From: Flagellimonas algicola
GTDB lineage: Bacteria; Bacteroidota; Bacteroidia; Flavobacteriales; Flavobacteriaceae
Assembly: GCF_005937185.1 (NCBI RefSeq)
Contig: NZ_VCNI01000002.1
Location: 124,001 to 188,000 of the forward strand
DNA length: 64,000 nt
Reading direction: 5' to 3'
Part shown: piece by piece, positions 17,303 to 26,187 of the stretch
Position numbering within the stretch: position 1 is the first letter of the stretch
Layout: every line of letters starts with the position of its first letter
Notes under the pieces: generated by a model
The model's database searches: none
What the model was told of the DNA's origin: nothing
Seen by the model: the letters and a program-made list of their open reading frames with translations, nothing else
Position numbers and translations under genes: made by a program

Positions 17303-18712
17303 CTAATTATAACTTCTTGGTGCCAAAAATTGAGCTACCGTGGTTTCTATAAGTTTATCCCCACTATAAACTCCTATTTTGAGCTTGTCCTTGTCCCCAG
17401 TCAATGCCGATGCATTAATTTCAATAAACAATGTTCCCTCTGCCAGCTCTTCGGCAGGGACCACAAATTGATCTTGGGAGACCATTTTTATTTCACCTTT
17501 ATGGGACAATAATTTAAAACTAACATCCTCAACATCCTTGGCGGTCTTATTGACCAACTTATAGGTATATACATTGCTGATAATGTTGTTCTCCTTTCTT
17601 TCATACAACTGCCCAGGTAGCCTTAGAACATTGGCCTCCAACTCATTTCTAAGGAACAGCATTCCGATCAAGATTCCCGTCAAGATGAACAAAACGGCTG
17701 TATAGCCTTTCATTCTGGCCGTAAACTTGAACTTTTCCTTCTTATTGATTTCATCCTCGCTGGCATATCGGATCAAGCCTTTGGGTTTATTGATGCTTTC
17801 CATGATATGGTCACACTCATCAATACAGGCCGTACAGTTCACACATTCCAGTTGGGTTCCGTTTCTGATATCAATTCCAGTTGGGCATACATTTACACAC
17901 TGAAAGCAATCTATACAATCGCCATGACCCAAGGCATCTCGATCTTCGTTCTTTCTGAATTTTTTACGGCCCGCTTCCCCTTCTCCACGTTTGTGGTCAT
18001 AGGCCACTATGATGGATTTATCATCCAACAGAACACCTTGAAGTCTTCCGTAGGGACAGGCTATGATGCATACCTGTTCCCTGAACCATGCAAAGACGAA
18101 ATAAAAAACTCCCGTAAAAATGAGCAAGGGTACCATTGTACCCAAATGCGCCATTGGTCCATCCGTAACATAAGCAATCAATTTATCGCTCCCGATCAAA
18201 TAGGCCAGAAACACATTGGCAATCAAAAAGGAAATAATAAAAAAGATGGTCCATTTTAAAGAACGTTTCCAGATTTTTTTGGTATTCCATGGAGCTTTTT
18301 CCAAACGGGTCTGGGCACCTCTATCTCCGTCGATCCAGTACTCAATTCTACGGAAGACCATCTCCATAAAAATGGTCTGTGGGCATATCCATCCACAAAA
18401 TATCCGACCGTAAGCCACGGTAAAAAGAGCGATAAATATGACCGCAATGATCATGGAAATCACCACCAAATGAAAATCCTGGGGCCAAAAGGGAAATCCA
18501 AAAATATTGAACCTCCGATCGAGTACATTGAACAACAGAAACTGGTGTCCTTGTATTTTGATGAAAGGAGAGGCAAACAAAAACAACAATAGACCGTAGC
18601 TCACATATTTGCGATACGCATAAAATCGGCCACTTGGCTTTTTGGGATAAATCCACGCCCTTTTTCCTTCTTCGGTAATGGTTCCTATGGAATCCCTGAA
18701 ATTTTCTTCCAT
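17303..18712 (-). CDS. ccoG: CcoG/FixG membrane ferredoxin of cbb3 assembly
   Basis: About 469 residues from the chosen start. N-terminal region holds several membrane helices with the pattern G-R-I-F-C-G-W-I-C-P-Q; then two [4Fe-4S] ferredoxin motifs, C-I-D-C-F-Q-C-V-N-V-C-P and C-V-N-C-T-A-C-I-D-E-C, and an Ig-like C-terminal domain. CcoG reduces or handles copper for cbb3 oxidase. The start at 18712 (M-E-E-N-F-R-D-S) is preferred; an upstream in-frame ATG at 18757 would add 15 residues encoded by what looks like a small intergenic repeat. Confidence 0.93.
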   Translation of the reverse strand: MEENFRDSIGTITEEGKRAWIYPKKPSGRFYAYRKYVSYGLLLFLFASPFIKIQGHQFLLFNVLDRRFNIFGFPFWPQDFHLVVISMIIAVIFIALFTVAYGRIFCGWICPQTIFMEMVFRRIEYWIDGDRGAQTRLEKAPWNTKKIWKRSLKWTIFFIISFLIANVFLAYLIGSDKLIAYVTDGPMAHLGTMVPLLIFTGVFYFVFAWFREQVCIIACPYGRLQGVLLDDKSIIVAYDHKRGEGEAGRKKFRKNEDRDALGHGDCIDCFQCVNVCPTGIDIRNGTQLECVNCTACIDECDHIMESINKPKGLIRYASEDEINKKEKFKFTARMKGYTAVLFILTGILIGMLFLRNELEANVLRLPGQLYERKENNIISNVYTYKLVNKTAKDVEDVSFKLLSHKGEIKMVSQDQFVVPAEELAEGTLFIEINASALTGDKDKLKIGVYSGDKLIETTVAQFLAPRSYN

Positions 18713-18779
18713 TGCAAGTTTGTTTGTCCGCCTCTGTCCTTCGGACGTCTCCCCCATAAAGGAGGAGTTAAGTTTTCAA
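18713..18779. repeat. Possible short interspersed element between ccoP and ccoG
   Basis: The sequence reads (minus strand) CTCCTCCTTTATGGGGGAG followed by ACGTCCGAAGGACAGAGGCGG, with inner inverted pieces CTCC/GGAG and GTCC/GGAC. The style is like small interspersed repeats common in Bacteroidota genomes. Only this copy was noticed in the window, so the call is tentative. Confidence 0.3.
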
Positions 18780-19733
18780 CTATTCATTCATGGCAACATC
18801 CGTGGAATCCGAAACTTGCGCATTAGGAGCTTCTTCGGTTTCTGCGGGCGCGGGAGCATCCGGATCTATCCAGATATCCCCTTCCGGAGCCTTGGGATTG
18901 GCCGCAGTAGTTCCTCCCATAGTCAGTACATAACTGGCTACCTGGGCCATTTCGGCAGGCTTTAAGCTTTGCTTCCATGCCACCATCCCTTTGCCATCAC
19001 GACCACCTTCCGAAATGGTATTAAAGACATTCTTGATACCTCCTCCCAAAATCCAGTATTCATCGGTCAAGTTGGGGCCAATTCCTCCTCCTCCATCAGC
19101 CATATGGCACACCACACAGTTGTCTGTGAATATTTGTTTACCAGCACTCAGGTCAGCAGCATCCGATAGAAATTCCACCGTATTGACATCCACCAAATCC
19201 TTTGCTGTTTTCTTATATTCCTCTATGGCAATCTTGGCAGCAGCCACCTCTTGTTCGTACTCCATGGCTTGGTCATAGTCCCCAATAATGTGGAAGCGAA
19301 CCAAATAAACAACACTAAAGATGATGGTGGCATAAAATAGATACACCCACCAAGGAGGCAAAACATTGTCCAACTCCCGGATACCGTCGTAATTGTGGTC
19401 CATGATGATTTCACTTTCCCTTTCAATTTCGCGGCTCTTTGTCAAGCGCTTGTATACATTTTTAGCCCATGCCCATTCCATCTTTTTGCTCTTTGAAGCC
19501 AAGTAATTGGCTTTGGCTTCCTCTGAAAGGGTTTGGAACATTACGTTTTCAATGGACTTCAATATCAGCTCAATGGCAATTAAAATCATTAAGACCAACA
19601 ACAGGAAAAACTGAGTGATCGGATATTCGATAATTGCGGGTTTGTCTCCTGAATCTATAAAGTATTCCATCAATCCAAAGATTAGAAAGAAGATTACTGG
19701 AATACGGATCCACCAAGGTGTTCTTGTGCTCAT
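18780..19733 (-). CDS. ccoP: cbb3 oxidase subunit III (cytochrome c, CcoP)
   Basis: 317 residues. Passes electrons to the oxidase core. Two N-terminal membrane segments, then the CcoP hallmark D-N-V-L-P-P-W-W (about 122-129) before the third membrane helix, and one haem-c site C-V-V-C-H at 206-210 with axial Met likely in K-G-M-V-A-W. Proteobacterial CcoP has two haems; the single haem is usual in Bacteroidota. The C-terminus is a Pro/Ala/Glu-rich tail. 4 bases after ccoQ. Confidence 0.93.
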   Translation of the reverse strand: MSTRTPWWIRIPVIFFLIFGLMEYFIDSGDKPAIIEYPITQFFLLLVLMILIAIELILKSIENVMFQTLSEEAKANYLASKSKKMEWAWAKNVYKRLTKSREIERESEIIMDHNYDGIRELDNVLPPWWVYLFYATIIFSVVYLVRFHIIGDYDQAMEYEQEVAAAKIAIEEYKKTAKDLVDVNTVEFLSDAADLSAGKQIFTDNCVVCHMADGGGGIGPNLTDEYWILGGGIKNVFNTISEGGRDGKGMVAWKQSLKPAEMAQVASYVLTMGGTTAANPKAPEGDIWIDPDAPAPAETEEAPNAQVSDSTDVAMNE

Positions 19734-19737
19734 AATA

Positions 19738-19923
19738 TTATAGTTTGTTAGGTTGATCGTTATCTAAAGGCAGTTCGCCCATCTCTTTGATATGTTCCTT
19801 GGTAGCGGTAAATACCCACCAAAACAAGGCCACAAAGAACACAAAGAAGATCATTAGCGATATCATGGGATAACTAGCTACCCCGTCTATGGTTTCCATG
19901 TGGTTTTTTACGAATTTCAACAT
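19738..19923 (-). CDS. ccoQ: CcoQ-like small cbb3 oxidase subunit
   Basis: 61 residues with one membrane helix (about 21-39, M-I-S-L-M-I-F-F-V-F-F) followed by the acidic tail M-G-E-L-P-L-D-N-D. Position between ccoNO and ccoP, size and topology identify it as the CcoQ/FixQ stability subunit; sequence conservation in this family is low. Confidence 0.82.
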   Translation of the reverse strand: MLKFVKNHMETIDGVASYPMISLMIFFVFFVALFWWVFTATKEHIKEMGELPLDNDQPNKL

Positions 19924-19949
19924 AGCTTGTATAGATTTTGGACGGAAGA

Positions 19950-20032
19950 GCCAAGATTCAAGCTAAGAGTTCTTGTCTCTTGATTCTTATGTCTTGACTC
20001 TATCATCCTGATTCTTTTATTCTTGGTTTTGT
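19950..20032. repeat. Degenerate TCTTGATTCT-type repeats
   Basis: The gap between ccoQ and ccoNO is made of imperfect ~10-base units (TTCTTGTCTC, TTGATTCTTA, TGTCTTGACTC, CTGATTCTTT, TATTCTTGG). Such low-complexity spacers are common in Bacteroidota intergenic regions. No promoter box is evident, so the operon probably reads through. Confidence 0.5.
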
Positions 20033-22221
20033 GATATCAGTTCTTCAGTGTCTTGCATCTTGATGTCTGTTCCCAATCGCTGCAGATAGGCAATCAGAGC
20101 CACAATTTCACGATTTCGCATCTCCACAAAATCTTCCCCGTTGTCCGCTGCATACTTCTTGTCAGCTTCATAGGTTTTGGCAAATTCTGGATCGGTGTAG
20201 AGATTTTTTTCAATGGCCTTTGCCTGCTCCGCCATGGATTGTTGTGCATTAGCGATATCCTCTTCCGTATACGGAACCCCTAGTTTAACCATGACCTCCA
20301 TCTTACTTTGAACATCACTTCTATCATGTTCATTTCTTACCAACCATTGGTATGCCGGCATTATGGATCCAGATGAAGTACTTTGTGGGTCGTACATATG
20401 GTTCAAATGCCAATTGTCGGAGTATTTACCTCCTATCCGAAGCAAATCAGGTCCGGTTCGCTTACTACCCCATAAGAATGGGTGATCATAAACAAATTCC
20501 CCAGCCTTGGCATATTCACCGTAACGTTCCACTTCGCTCCTAAACGGCCTGATCATTTGGGAGTGACATCCCACACAGCCCTCACGGATGTATAAATCAC
20601 GTCCTTCCAATTCCAATGGTGTATACGGTTTTACGCTGGTAATGGTTGGGATATTGGATTTCACCAGAATTGTGGGGACAATTTGGATGATTCCCCCAAT
20701 CAATATGGCAATCGTGGCCAAAATTGTCAATTGTACTGGTCTTCTTTCCAACCAGTTGTGGAAGGTTTCACCAGCCACACGTCTTTTGGACACTCTGGCC
20801 AAGGCTGGAGCTTCGGCCAATTCATCCTCCACGCTACTTCCTTTTCTAATCGTTACGATCACATTGTATATCATAATCAGCATCCCCACAATGAACATGG
20901 TTCCCCCAATGGCCCTCATCCAATACATAGGGATGATCTGGGTAACGGTCTCCAGGAAGTTACCGTACACCAAGCTTCCATCTGGGTTGAATTCTTTCCA
21001 CATCAAGGCTTGGGTAAACCCAGCCACATACATGGGCAGAGCATAAAGAATGATTCCCAAGGTGCCAATCCAGAAATGGAGATTGGCCAAGCTCTTTGAG
21101 TGCAAGGTGGTCTTGAACATTTTGGGTACCAACCAATAGATCATACCAAAGGTCAAGAAGCCGTTCCAAGCTAAGGCGCCCACGTGTACGTGTGCAATAA
21201 TCCAATCGCTAAAGTGGGCGATGGCATTTACGTTTTTCAAGGACAACATAGGTCCTTCAAAAGTGGCCATACCGTAACCCGTGATAGCAACCACCATGAA
21301 TTTCAAAGTAGCATCACTTCTTACTTTATCCCAAACACCACGAAGTGTCAATAATCCGTTGATCATACCACCCCAAGAAGGAGCAATCAACATGATGGAG
21401 AATACAACACCTAGGTTCTGTGCCCAGTCAGGCAGTGAGGAGTACAACAAGTGGTGTGGCCCGGCCCAGATATAGATAAAAATCAAGGACCAAAAGTGAA
21501 CTATGGAAAGCCTATAGGAATAAATAGGCCTATTCGCTGCCTTCGGAACAAAATAATACATCAGTCCCAGGAATGGCGTGGTCAAGAAGAATGCTACCGC
21601 ATTATGTCCATACCACCACTGCACCAGTGCATCCTGAACCCCAGCATAAACCGAATAGCTCTTTAAGGCAGATACCGGCAACTCCAAACTATTGAAGATA
21701 TGCAATACCGCTACGGTTACAAAGGTGGCCAGATAGAACCAAATGGCCACATACAAGTGGCGTTGCCTACGCTTTAAAATTGTGGCAATCAAGTTCCAAC
21801 CAAAGACTACCCAGATGACCGCAATGGCCAAATCTATAGGCCACTCAAGTTCTGCATATTCCTTGGAGGTGGTGTACCCCAATGGTAGTGTTATGGCTGC
21901 TGCCACAATGATCAATTGCCATCCCCAGAAGTTGATATTACTCAGCGCATCGCTGAACATTCTGGTTTTTAACAGCCGTTGGGTAGAATAATACACCCCG
22001 GCGAAAATGGCGTTCCCCACAAAGGCGAAAATTACCGCATTGGTGTGCAAGGGGCGTAAACGCCCAAAACTCAACCATGAAATGCCGTCGGTGATGTTGG
22101 GGAACAAAAACATAAATGCCAGCAGGAGGCCCACCAACATTCCAACAACACCCCATAGCATGGTGGCGTATAAAAACTTTTGTACGATTTTGTTGTCGTA
22201 ATGAAATTGTTGTATTTCCAT
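20017..22221 (-). CDS. ccoNO: Fused cbb3 cytochrome oxidase subunits I and II (CcoN-CcoO)
   Basis: 734 residues. High-affinity terminal oxidase reducing O2 to water at low oxygen and pumping protons. CcoN part (1 to about 460): haem ligand region R-P-L-H-T-N-A at 56-62, helix with W-W-Y-G-H-N (H206), CuB pair H-H at 256-257, and H-V-H-V-G at 344-348. CcoO part (about 490-734): one anchor helix then haem-c site C-V-G-C-H at 549-553 and the R-T-G-P-D-L-x-R-I-G-G motif. In most bacteria these are two proteins; the fusion is typical of Bacteroidota. 2 bases after ccoS. Confidence 0.97.
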   Translation of the reverse strand: MEIQQFHYDNKIVQKFLYATMLWGVVGMLVGLLLAFMFLFPNITDGISWLSFGRLRPLHTNAVIFAFVGNAIFAGVYYSTQRLLKTRMFSDALSNINFWGWQLIIVAAAITLPLGYTTSKEYAELEWPIDLAIAVIWVVFGWNLIATILKRRQRHLYVAIWFYLATFVTVAVLHIFNSLELPVSALKSYSVYAGVQDALVQWWYGHNAVAFFLTTPFLGLMYYFVPKAANRPIYSYRLSIVHFWSLIFIYIWAGPHHLLYSSLPDWAQNLGVVFSIMLIAPSWGGMINGLLTLRGVWDKVRSDATLKFMVVAITGYGMATFEGPMLSLKNVNAIAHFSDWIIAHVHVGALAWNGFLTFGMIYWLVPKMFKTTLHSKSLANLHFWIGTLGIILYALPMYVAGFTQALMWKEFNPDGSLVYGNFLETVTQIIPMYWMRAIGGTMFIVGMLIMIYNVIVTIRKGSSVEDELAEAPALARVSKRRVAGETFHNWLERRPVQLTILATIAILIGGIIQIVPTILVKSNIPTITSVKPYTPLELEGRDLYIREGCVGCHSQMIRPFRSEVERYGEYAKAGEFVYDHPFLWGSKRTGPDLLRIGGKYSDNWHLNHMYDPQSTSSGSIMPAYQWLVRNEHDRSDVQSKMEVMVKLGVPYTEEDIANAQQSMAEQAKAIEKNLYTDPEFAKTYEADKKYAADNGEDFVEMRNREIVALIAYLQRLGTDIKMQDTEELISQNQE

Positions 22222-22223
22222 AT

Positions 22224-22433
22224 TTATTGGTTTGTTCTTTTAGTTTGCGTGATTTCTGCTTTGTCTGTATCTAAATTGGATTCTTGATCCAAAAGTTCGT
22301 CTTCAAAAAGCATTCGGACAGAGGGGGTATAGGCGTCATCGTACTGCCCACTTCTGACGGACAATACAAATGCGACAAAGAAGACCAGCGCAACCGTAAT
22401 GCTAATGGCCAACAACACATAAATAACACTCAT
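22224..22433 (-). CDS. ccoS: CcoS cbb3 oxidase maturation protein
   Basis: 69 residues: M-S-V-I-Y-V-L-L at the start, one membrane helix to about residue 27, then R-S-G-Q-Y-D-D, the family mark, and an acidic tail. CcoS is required for placing haem and copper in the oxidase. It is the first gene behind the FNR-like promoter of the oxidase operon. Confidence 0.93.
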   Translation of the reverse strand: MSVIYVLLAISITVALVFFVAFVLSVRSGQYDDAYTPSVRMLFEDELLDQESNLDTDKAEITQTKRTNQ

Positions 22434-22452
22434 ACCTACCTGAATTTGGCTG

Positions 22453-22495
22453 TAAAACTACTGTCAGGCCCATTGGCAAAAAATGACATATATCA
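22453..22495 (-). promoter_or_regulatory. FNR-like box plus -7 box, promoter of the cbb3 operon
   Basis: Dyad TGAC-ATAT-ATCA at 22484-22495; -7 box TAGTTTTA (minus strand, 22460 down to 22453); 29.5-base spacing; 50 bases from dyad to the ccoS start at 22433. Confidence 0.88.
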
Positions 22496-22499
22496 GTTT

Positions 22500-22949
22500 T
22501 TACAGCGATTTATATATTTCTTTTTTTTGGGCTTGCCGCCATAGGGTAACAAGCGCCGCTACAATGATCAAGTTCTTCCCAATATATTGTCCCAAAAGGG
22601 TCGGAATCCATGGGGGATTTTGAAATGAATCCATAGGGAACAGCAATAGTGGAGTAAAGGTCAATATCATATGAACCAAGGTGATAATAACCGCACCTTT
22701 CCTCCAAAGATTGAATACCAACATAATGCCGATGGACACTTCCCAAAATGCCAGTAAATTAATGGCAATACCATCTGAAAGTTGTCCAAACGTCAATTGA
22801 TGAATGGTGTTTTTTGCCAAATCTTCAGCAGGACTCATATGTGGAAAGAATTTTAAGGTCCCAAACCACAAATACACAATTCCAATACTGATAGCCAATA
22901 CATTTGGCTCAATTCGCTCTCGTAGTCCATTAATTAATTTCTTGCTCAT
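22500..22949 (-). CDS. DoxX-like membrane protein
   Basis: 149 residues with four predicted membrane helices (near 20-34, 62-82, 86-105, 120-138). The first helix pattern I-V-Y-L-W-F-G-T-L-K-F-F-P resembles DoxX/DUF417-type proteins, small quinone- or redox-linked membrane proteins. It begins 3 bases after the copper ATPase gene and ends just before the cbb3 promoter, so it is co-transcribed with the ATPase. Precise role unknown. Confidence 0.75.
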   Translation of the reverse strand: MSKKLINGLRERIEPNVLAISIGIVYLWFGTLKFFPHMSPAEDLAKNTIHQLTFGQLSDGIAINLLAFWEVSIGIMLVFNLWRKGAVIITLVHMILTFTPLLLFPMDSFQNPPWIPTLLGQYIGKNLIIVAALVTLWRQAQKKEIYKSL

Positions 22950-22952
22950 GAC

Positions 22953-25358
22953 TTAGTTAGTTGGTTGATTTAGTTTGCGTCCAAGAGCATTGGTCATTAA
23001 GGTAGTGAACAAAACAATGCTAATGGAACTCAAGGGCATTAAAATGGCTGCTATAACAGGTTGCAATTGACCAGTTACCGCAAAATATAGCCCCACCAGA
23101 TTATAGCAGAGGGACAGCACAAAACTCATTTTAATCACTTGAATGGATTTTCTTGAAAGCTCCATAAAAGTGGACAGTTTATTAAATTGGGAGGCGTCCA
23201 AAATCCCATCACAGGCTGGTGAAAACACATTGATATCCTCTGAGACCGCAATGCCCACATCGCTTTGGGCCAAGGCCCCAGCATCATTGAGTCCGTCCCC
23301 AACCATTAGTACCTTATGTTCCTTCTGTAAATGCTCTATATGCTGCAGTTTATCCTCCGGTTTCTGGTTAAAGTGCATCTGGGTCCTTACCGGAAGTATT
23401 TTTTGTAGTTGTTTGCGTTCCCCATCATTATCCCCAGACAAAACTCCTATTTGCATAGAACTTCCCAGCGATTGAAACACCGTGGAAATGCCTTCCCGGT
23501 AGCTGTTCTTGAAAACAAAACGCCCTTTAAAGTCATCATCTGAGCTTACATAAACGGCTGTATCGGCCGAAGTCTGAATGGAATCCCTACCCACATAGCC
23601 CGCAGACCCAATCCTGATGGAATGTTGGTTCGCCCTACCTTCAATCCCCTTGCCTGTATGTTCTTGAAACTCGTCCAACGTCATAATCGCGTTGGATTGT
23701 AAAATCCCGTATAATGACCTACTCAATGGATGGTTGGATGCTCTTAGCGTAGTCTTGAGCAAGGCGATCTCTTCTGTGGTAAGTTCAACACCCTCATATA
23801 AAATTGCATCCTTTTTTGTTGTAGTGAGGGTTCCCGTTTTATCAAAAATAGCTGTGTCAATCTTTGCCAATCGCTCTATTGCGTTGGTGTTTTTCAGATA
23901 CAATTTTTGCCGTCCAAATATGCGTAGCATATTCCCCAAGGTAAAGGGAGCCGCCAAGGCAATGGCACAGGGGCAGGCAATGATCAAAACCGCGGTAAAA
24001 ACGTTTAGAGCCATGCTAGGCTCGTACACCAACCAAAACAGGGTTGCCAAAGTGGCTATGGTCAATACGCCAGCTGTAAATCGTTTGCCAATGCTATCCG
24101 TTAAGGTTTGGAAGGCACTCGCCTTGTCTTTAGAGAACACCGAATTGCCCCAGAGCTGGGTGAGGTAACTTTGGGATACCGATTTAAGCACTTCCACTTC
24201 CAAAAGTCCGGAGAGTTGCTTTCCTCCCGCAAAGAGTTTTTCTCCGGATTCCTTAAACACTGCTTGGGATTCCCCGGTGACAAAACTGTAATCGATTTGG
24301 GCAGACCCTTTAATCAACATGCAATCCACAGGAATGATCTCGTTGCTTCTGATCAAGAGCCTATCCCCCACTTTTACCTTATAGATTTGGATGTTTTCTT
24401 CGGATTTATCCTGATTCAGACGGGTAACGGCAATGGGAAAATAGGATTTATAGTCCCTCTCAAAAGAAAGAAAGGAGTAGGTTCGCTGTTGGAAGAACTT
24501 ACCAAGGAGCAAAAAGAAGATCAGTCCGGTTAGGCTATCAAAAAAACCAGAGCCCAAATCAAAAATGATATCTACCGTACTTCTCAAAAACAAAGTGAGA
24601 ACACCCAGGGCAATGGGTACATCAATGTTCAAAAGTTTGGAGCGCAAGCCCTTGTAGGCTGATATAAAATAGTCCTGCGAAGCATAAAACACCACTGGCA
24701 AGGAAAAGGCGAACATCAACCAGCGAAAAACGGGTTTATATTGCTCCAGCCAGAATTCCTCCACCCCTGCCTCGCCGGCAGGCAGTTCAAAATATTCGGG
24801 AAATGACAAAAGCATCACATTGCCAAAGGCAAAACCCGCCACCCCCAACTTATAGATCAAGGAACGATCTTTCCTCTTTTCCTTTTTGTCGTATTCGTCC
24901 AGGGAGATATAGGGTTCATACCCAATACTGCTCAGCATCAAAACCAAACCCTTGAGCGAGAAGTTCACGTAAGAATAGGTGACCCGAAGGGTCTTTTTGG
25001 GAAAATCCACTTGGGAATTTGAAATGGACGGATGAAGCTTGTTTAAGTTTTCCAACACCCAAATGCAGGAACTGCAATGAATCGACGGCACGCTTAGGTT
25101 AATTACCTGCACTCCTTCCTCATTGAATTCCACAAGCTTACTTACAATTTCCTGATTATCCAGAAAATCGTACTTGCTTCTTACTTCCTTAGGGGTGTTC
25201 CCAGCCTTGGCCTCAATTTCGTAGAAGTTGGAAAGGCCATTGGAGGTAAATATTTCATAGACAGTTTTGCAACCATGGCAGCAAAAATCCCTCTCATCAA
25301 AACGCACCTTGTCCCTGCCACAGTCATCACCACAATGATAACATGTCATATTTGCCAT
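22953..25358 (-). CDS. ccoI: Copper-type P1B ATPase for cbb3 oxidase (CcoI/FixI-like)
   Basis: 801 residues. Pumps copper out of the cytoplasm to supply the CuB centre of cbb3 oxidase. Order: N-terminal Cys-rich metal-binding domain (C-Y-H-C-G-D-D-C and F-C-C-H-G-C), heavy-metal-associated domain with C-S-S-C, membrane helices including the ion-site C-P-C-A-I, phosphorylation motif D-K-T-G-T-L-T and hinge G-D-G-L-N-D. The N-terminal Cys-rich domain is typical of oxidase-linked pumps in this phylum. Divergent from the FNR-like regulator with one shared dyad. Confidence 0.93.
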   Translation of the reverse strand: MANMTCYHCGDDCGRDKVRFDERDFCCHGCKTVYEIFTSNGLSNFYEIEAKAGNTPKEVRSKYDFLDNQEIVSKLVEFNEEGVQVINLSVPSIHCSSCIWVLENLNKLHPSISNSQVDFPKKTLRVTYSYVNFSLKGLVLMLSSIGYEPYISLDEYDKKEKRKDRSLIYKLGVAGFAFGNVMLLSFPEYFELPAGEAGVEEFWLEQYKPVFRWLMFAFSLPVVFYASQDYFISAYKGLRSKLLNIDVPIALGVLTLFLRSTVDIIFDLGSGFFDSLTGLIFFLLLGKFFQQRTYSFLSFERDYKSYFPIAVTRLNQDKSEENIQIYKVKVGDRLLIRSNEIIPVDCMLIKGSAQIDYSFVTGESQAVFKESGEKLFAGGKQLSGLLEVEVLKSVSQSYLTQLWGNSVFSKDKASAFQTLTDSIGKRFTAGVLTIATLATLFWLVYEPSMALNVFTAVLIIACPCAIALAAPFTLGNMLRIFGRQKLYLKNTNAIERLAKIDTAIFDKTGTLTTTKKDAILYEGVELTTEEIALLKTTLRASNHPLSRSLYGILQSNAIMTLDEFQEHTGKGIEGRANQHSIRIGSAGYVGRDSIQTSADTAVYVSSDDDFKGRFVFKNSYREGISTVFQSLGSSMQIGVLSGDNDGERKQLQKILPVRTQMHFNQKPEDKLQHIEHLQKEHKVLMVGDGLNDAGALAQSDVGIAVSEDINVFSPACDGILDASQFNKLSTFMELSRKSIQVIKMSFVLSLCYNLVGLYFAVTGQLQPVIAAILMPLSSISIVLFTTLMTNALGRKLNQPTN

Positions 25359-25379
25359 TTACATTTGCTTTACCTTTTG

Positions 25380-25422
25380 CAAATTTGGGACACCGATCTT
25401 ATTAAAAATATGACATTTATCA
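25380..25422 (-). promoter_or_regulatory. FNR-like box plus -7 box, promoter of ccoI-doxX
   Basis: Dyad TGAC-ATTT-ATCA at 25411-25422; -7 box CAAATTTG (minus strand, 25387 down to 25380, one mismatch); 29.5-base spacing; 52 bases to the start at 25358. The same dyad serves the divergent regulator gene. Confidence 0.72.
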
Positions 25423-25453
25423 GTTCTAGATCAATTGTTAAGCACTAATTTTG
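25411..25453 (+). promoter_or_regulatory. FNR-like box plus -7 box, promoter of the FNR-like gene (autoregulation)
   Basis: Dyad TGAC-ATTT-ATCA at 25411-25422 with a perfect -7 box TAATTTTG at 25446-25453; 29.5-base spacing; 55 bases to the ATG at 25478. Because the -7 box overlaps the TTG at 25451, that codon cannot be the start. Confidence 0.85.
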
Positions 25454-25477
25454 TATCAGCATGTAAAGCAAGACACT

Positions 25478-26167
25478 ATGGAAAGCAGGTGTGAAAATTG
25501 CATCATCAGACAGTTCAACTCATTGAGAGCCATGAGCAAAGAGGAGTTGAAGAAGGTTTCCGATACCAAAACCACCAAGAAAATTAAGAAAGGGGAATCC
25601 ATTTTTGACGAAGGTGATAAACTCAACGGGGTTTATTGCGTTCGAGATGGGGTTTCCAAGCTTTCCAAACTCAGTGCCAATGGCAAGGATCAAATTGTGA
25701 AACTGGCCACCAAAGGCGAGGTTATTGGTCAGCGCTCGGTAATTGCAGAAGAAACAACCAATCTTTCCGCAATTGCTGTAAATGATATGGAAGTTTGTTT
25801 TATTCCAAAGGAGAGCATTACACATACACTTCATAAAAATCCAGATTTTACTTTGGAAGTGCTGAGACATATGGCCCATGACCTCAAGGAAGCCGATGAT
25901 GTGATCGTGAACATGTCCCAAAAAACGGTTAAGCAGCGTATTGCGGAAGCCATTCTTTACTTGAAGAACAATTTTGGGGAAGACGAAGAAGGCTTTTTGG
26001 CCCTAACCCTTTCTCGGGAAGATATTTCCAATGTGGTGGGCACAGCTACCGAATCTGCCATCCGGATTATTTCAGAATTCAAGAAAAAAGGATTTATCCA
26101 TACTTCAGGTAAAAGAATCGGCATCAAGAACGAACGCAAGCTCGTAGAGCTTGTAGAAGGCTTCTAG
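25478..26167 (+). CDS. FNR-like Crp/Fnr transcription regulator
   Basis: 229-residue cytoplasmic regulator. N-terminus has C-E-N-C (Cys5, Cys8); further Cys at 54 and 107. Then a cyclic-nucleotide-binding-type beta barrel (G-E-S-I-F-D-E-G-D ... G-V-Y-C-V-R-D-G), a dimer helix, and a winged helix with R-E-D-I-S-N-V-V-G-T-A-T-E-S-A-I-R-I-I-S-E-F, where Glu and Arg of E-S-A-I-R match the FNR/CRP base-reading helix. Four cysteines could hold an oxygen-sensitive iron-sulfur cluster as in E. coli FNR, though their spacing differs; this is inference. Sits between ccoI and usp with its own target-like dyad in front. Confidence 0.92.
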   Translation: MESRCENCIIRQFNSLRAMSKEELKKVSDTKTTKKIKKGESIFDEGDKLNGVYCVRDGVSKLSKLSANGKDQIVKLATKGEVIGQRSVIAEETTNLSAIAVNDMEVCFIPKESITHTLHKNPDFTLEVLRHMAHDLKEADDVIVNMSQKTVKQRIAEAILYLKNNFGEDEEGFLALTLSREDISNVVGTATESAIRIISEFKKKGFIHTSGKRIGIKNERKLVELVEGF

Positions 26168-26187
26168 ACTGCCCTTGTTCCAAAAAC

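Noticed and set aside
25451..25477. TTG at 25451 as start of the FNR-like gene
   Set aside because: It overlaps the -7 box at 25446-25453, so it cannot be within the mRNA from that promoter; the ATG at 25478 fits.
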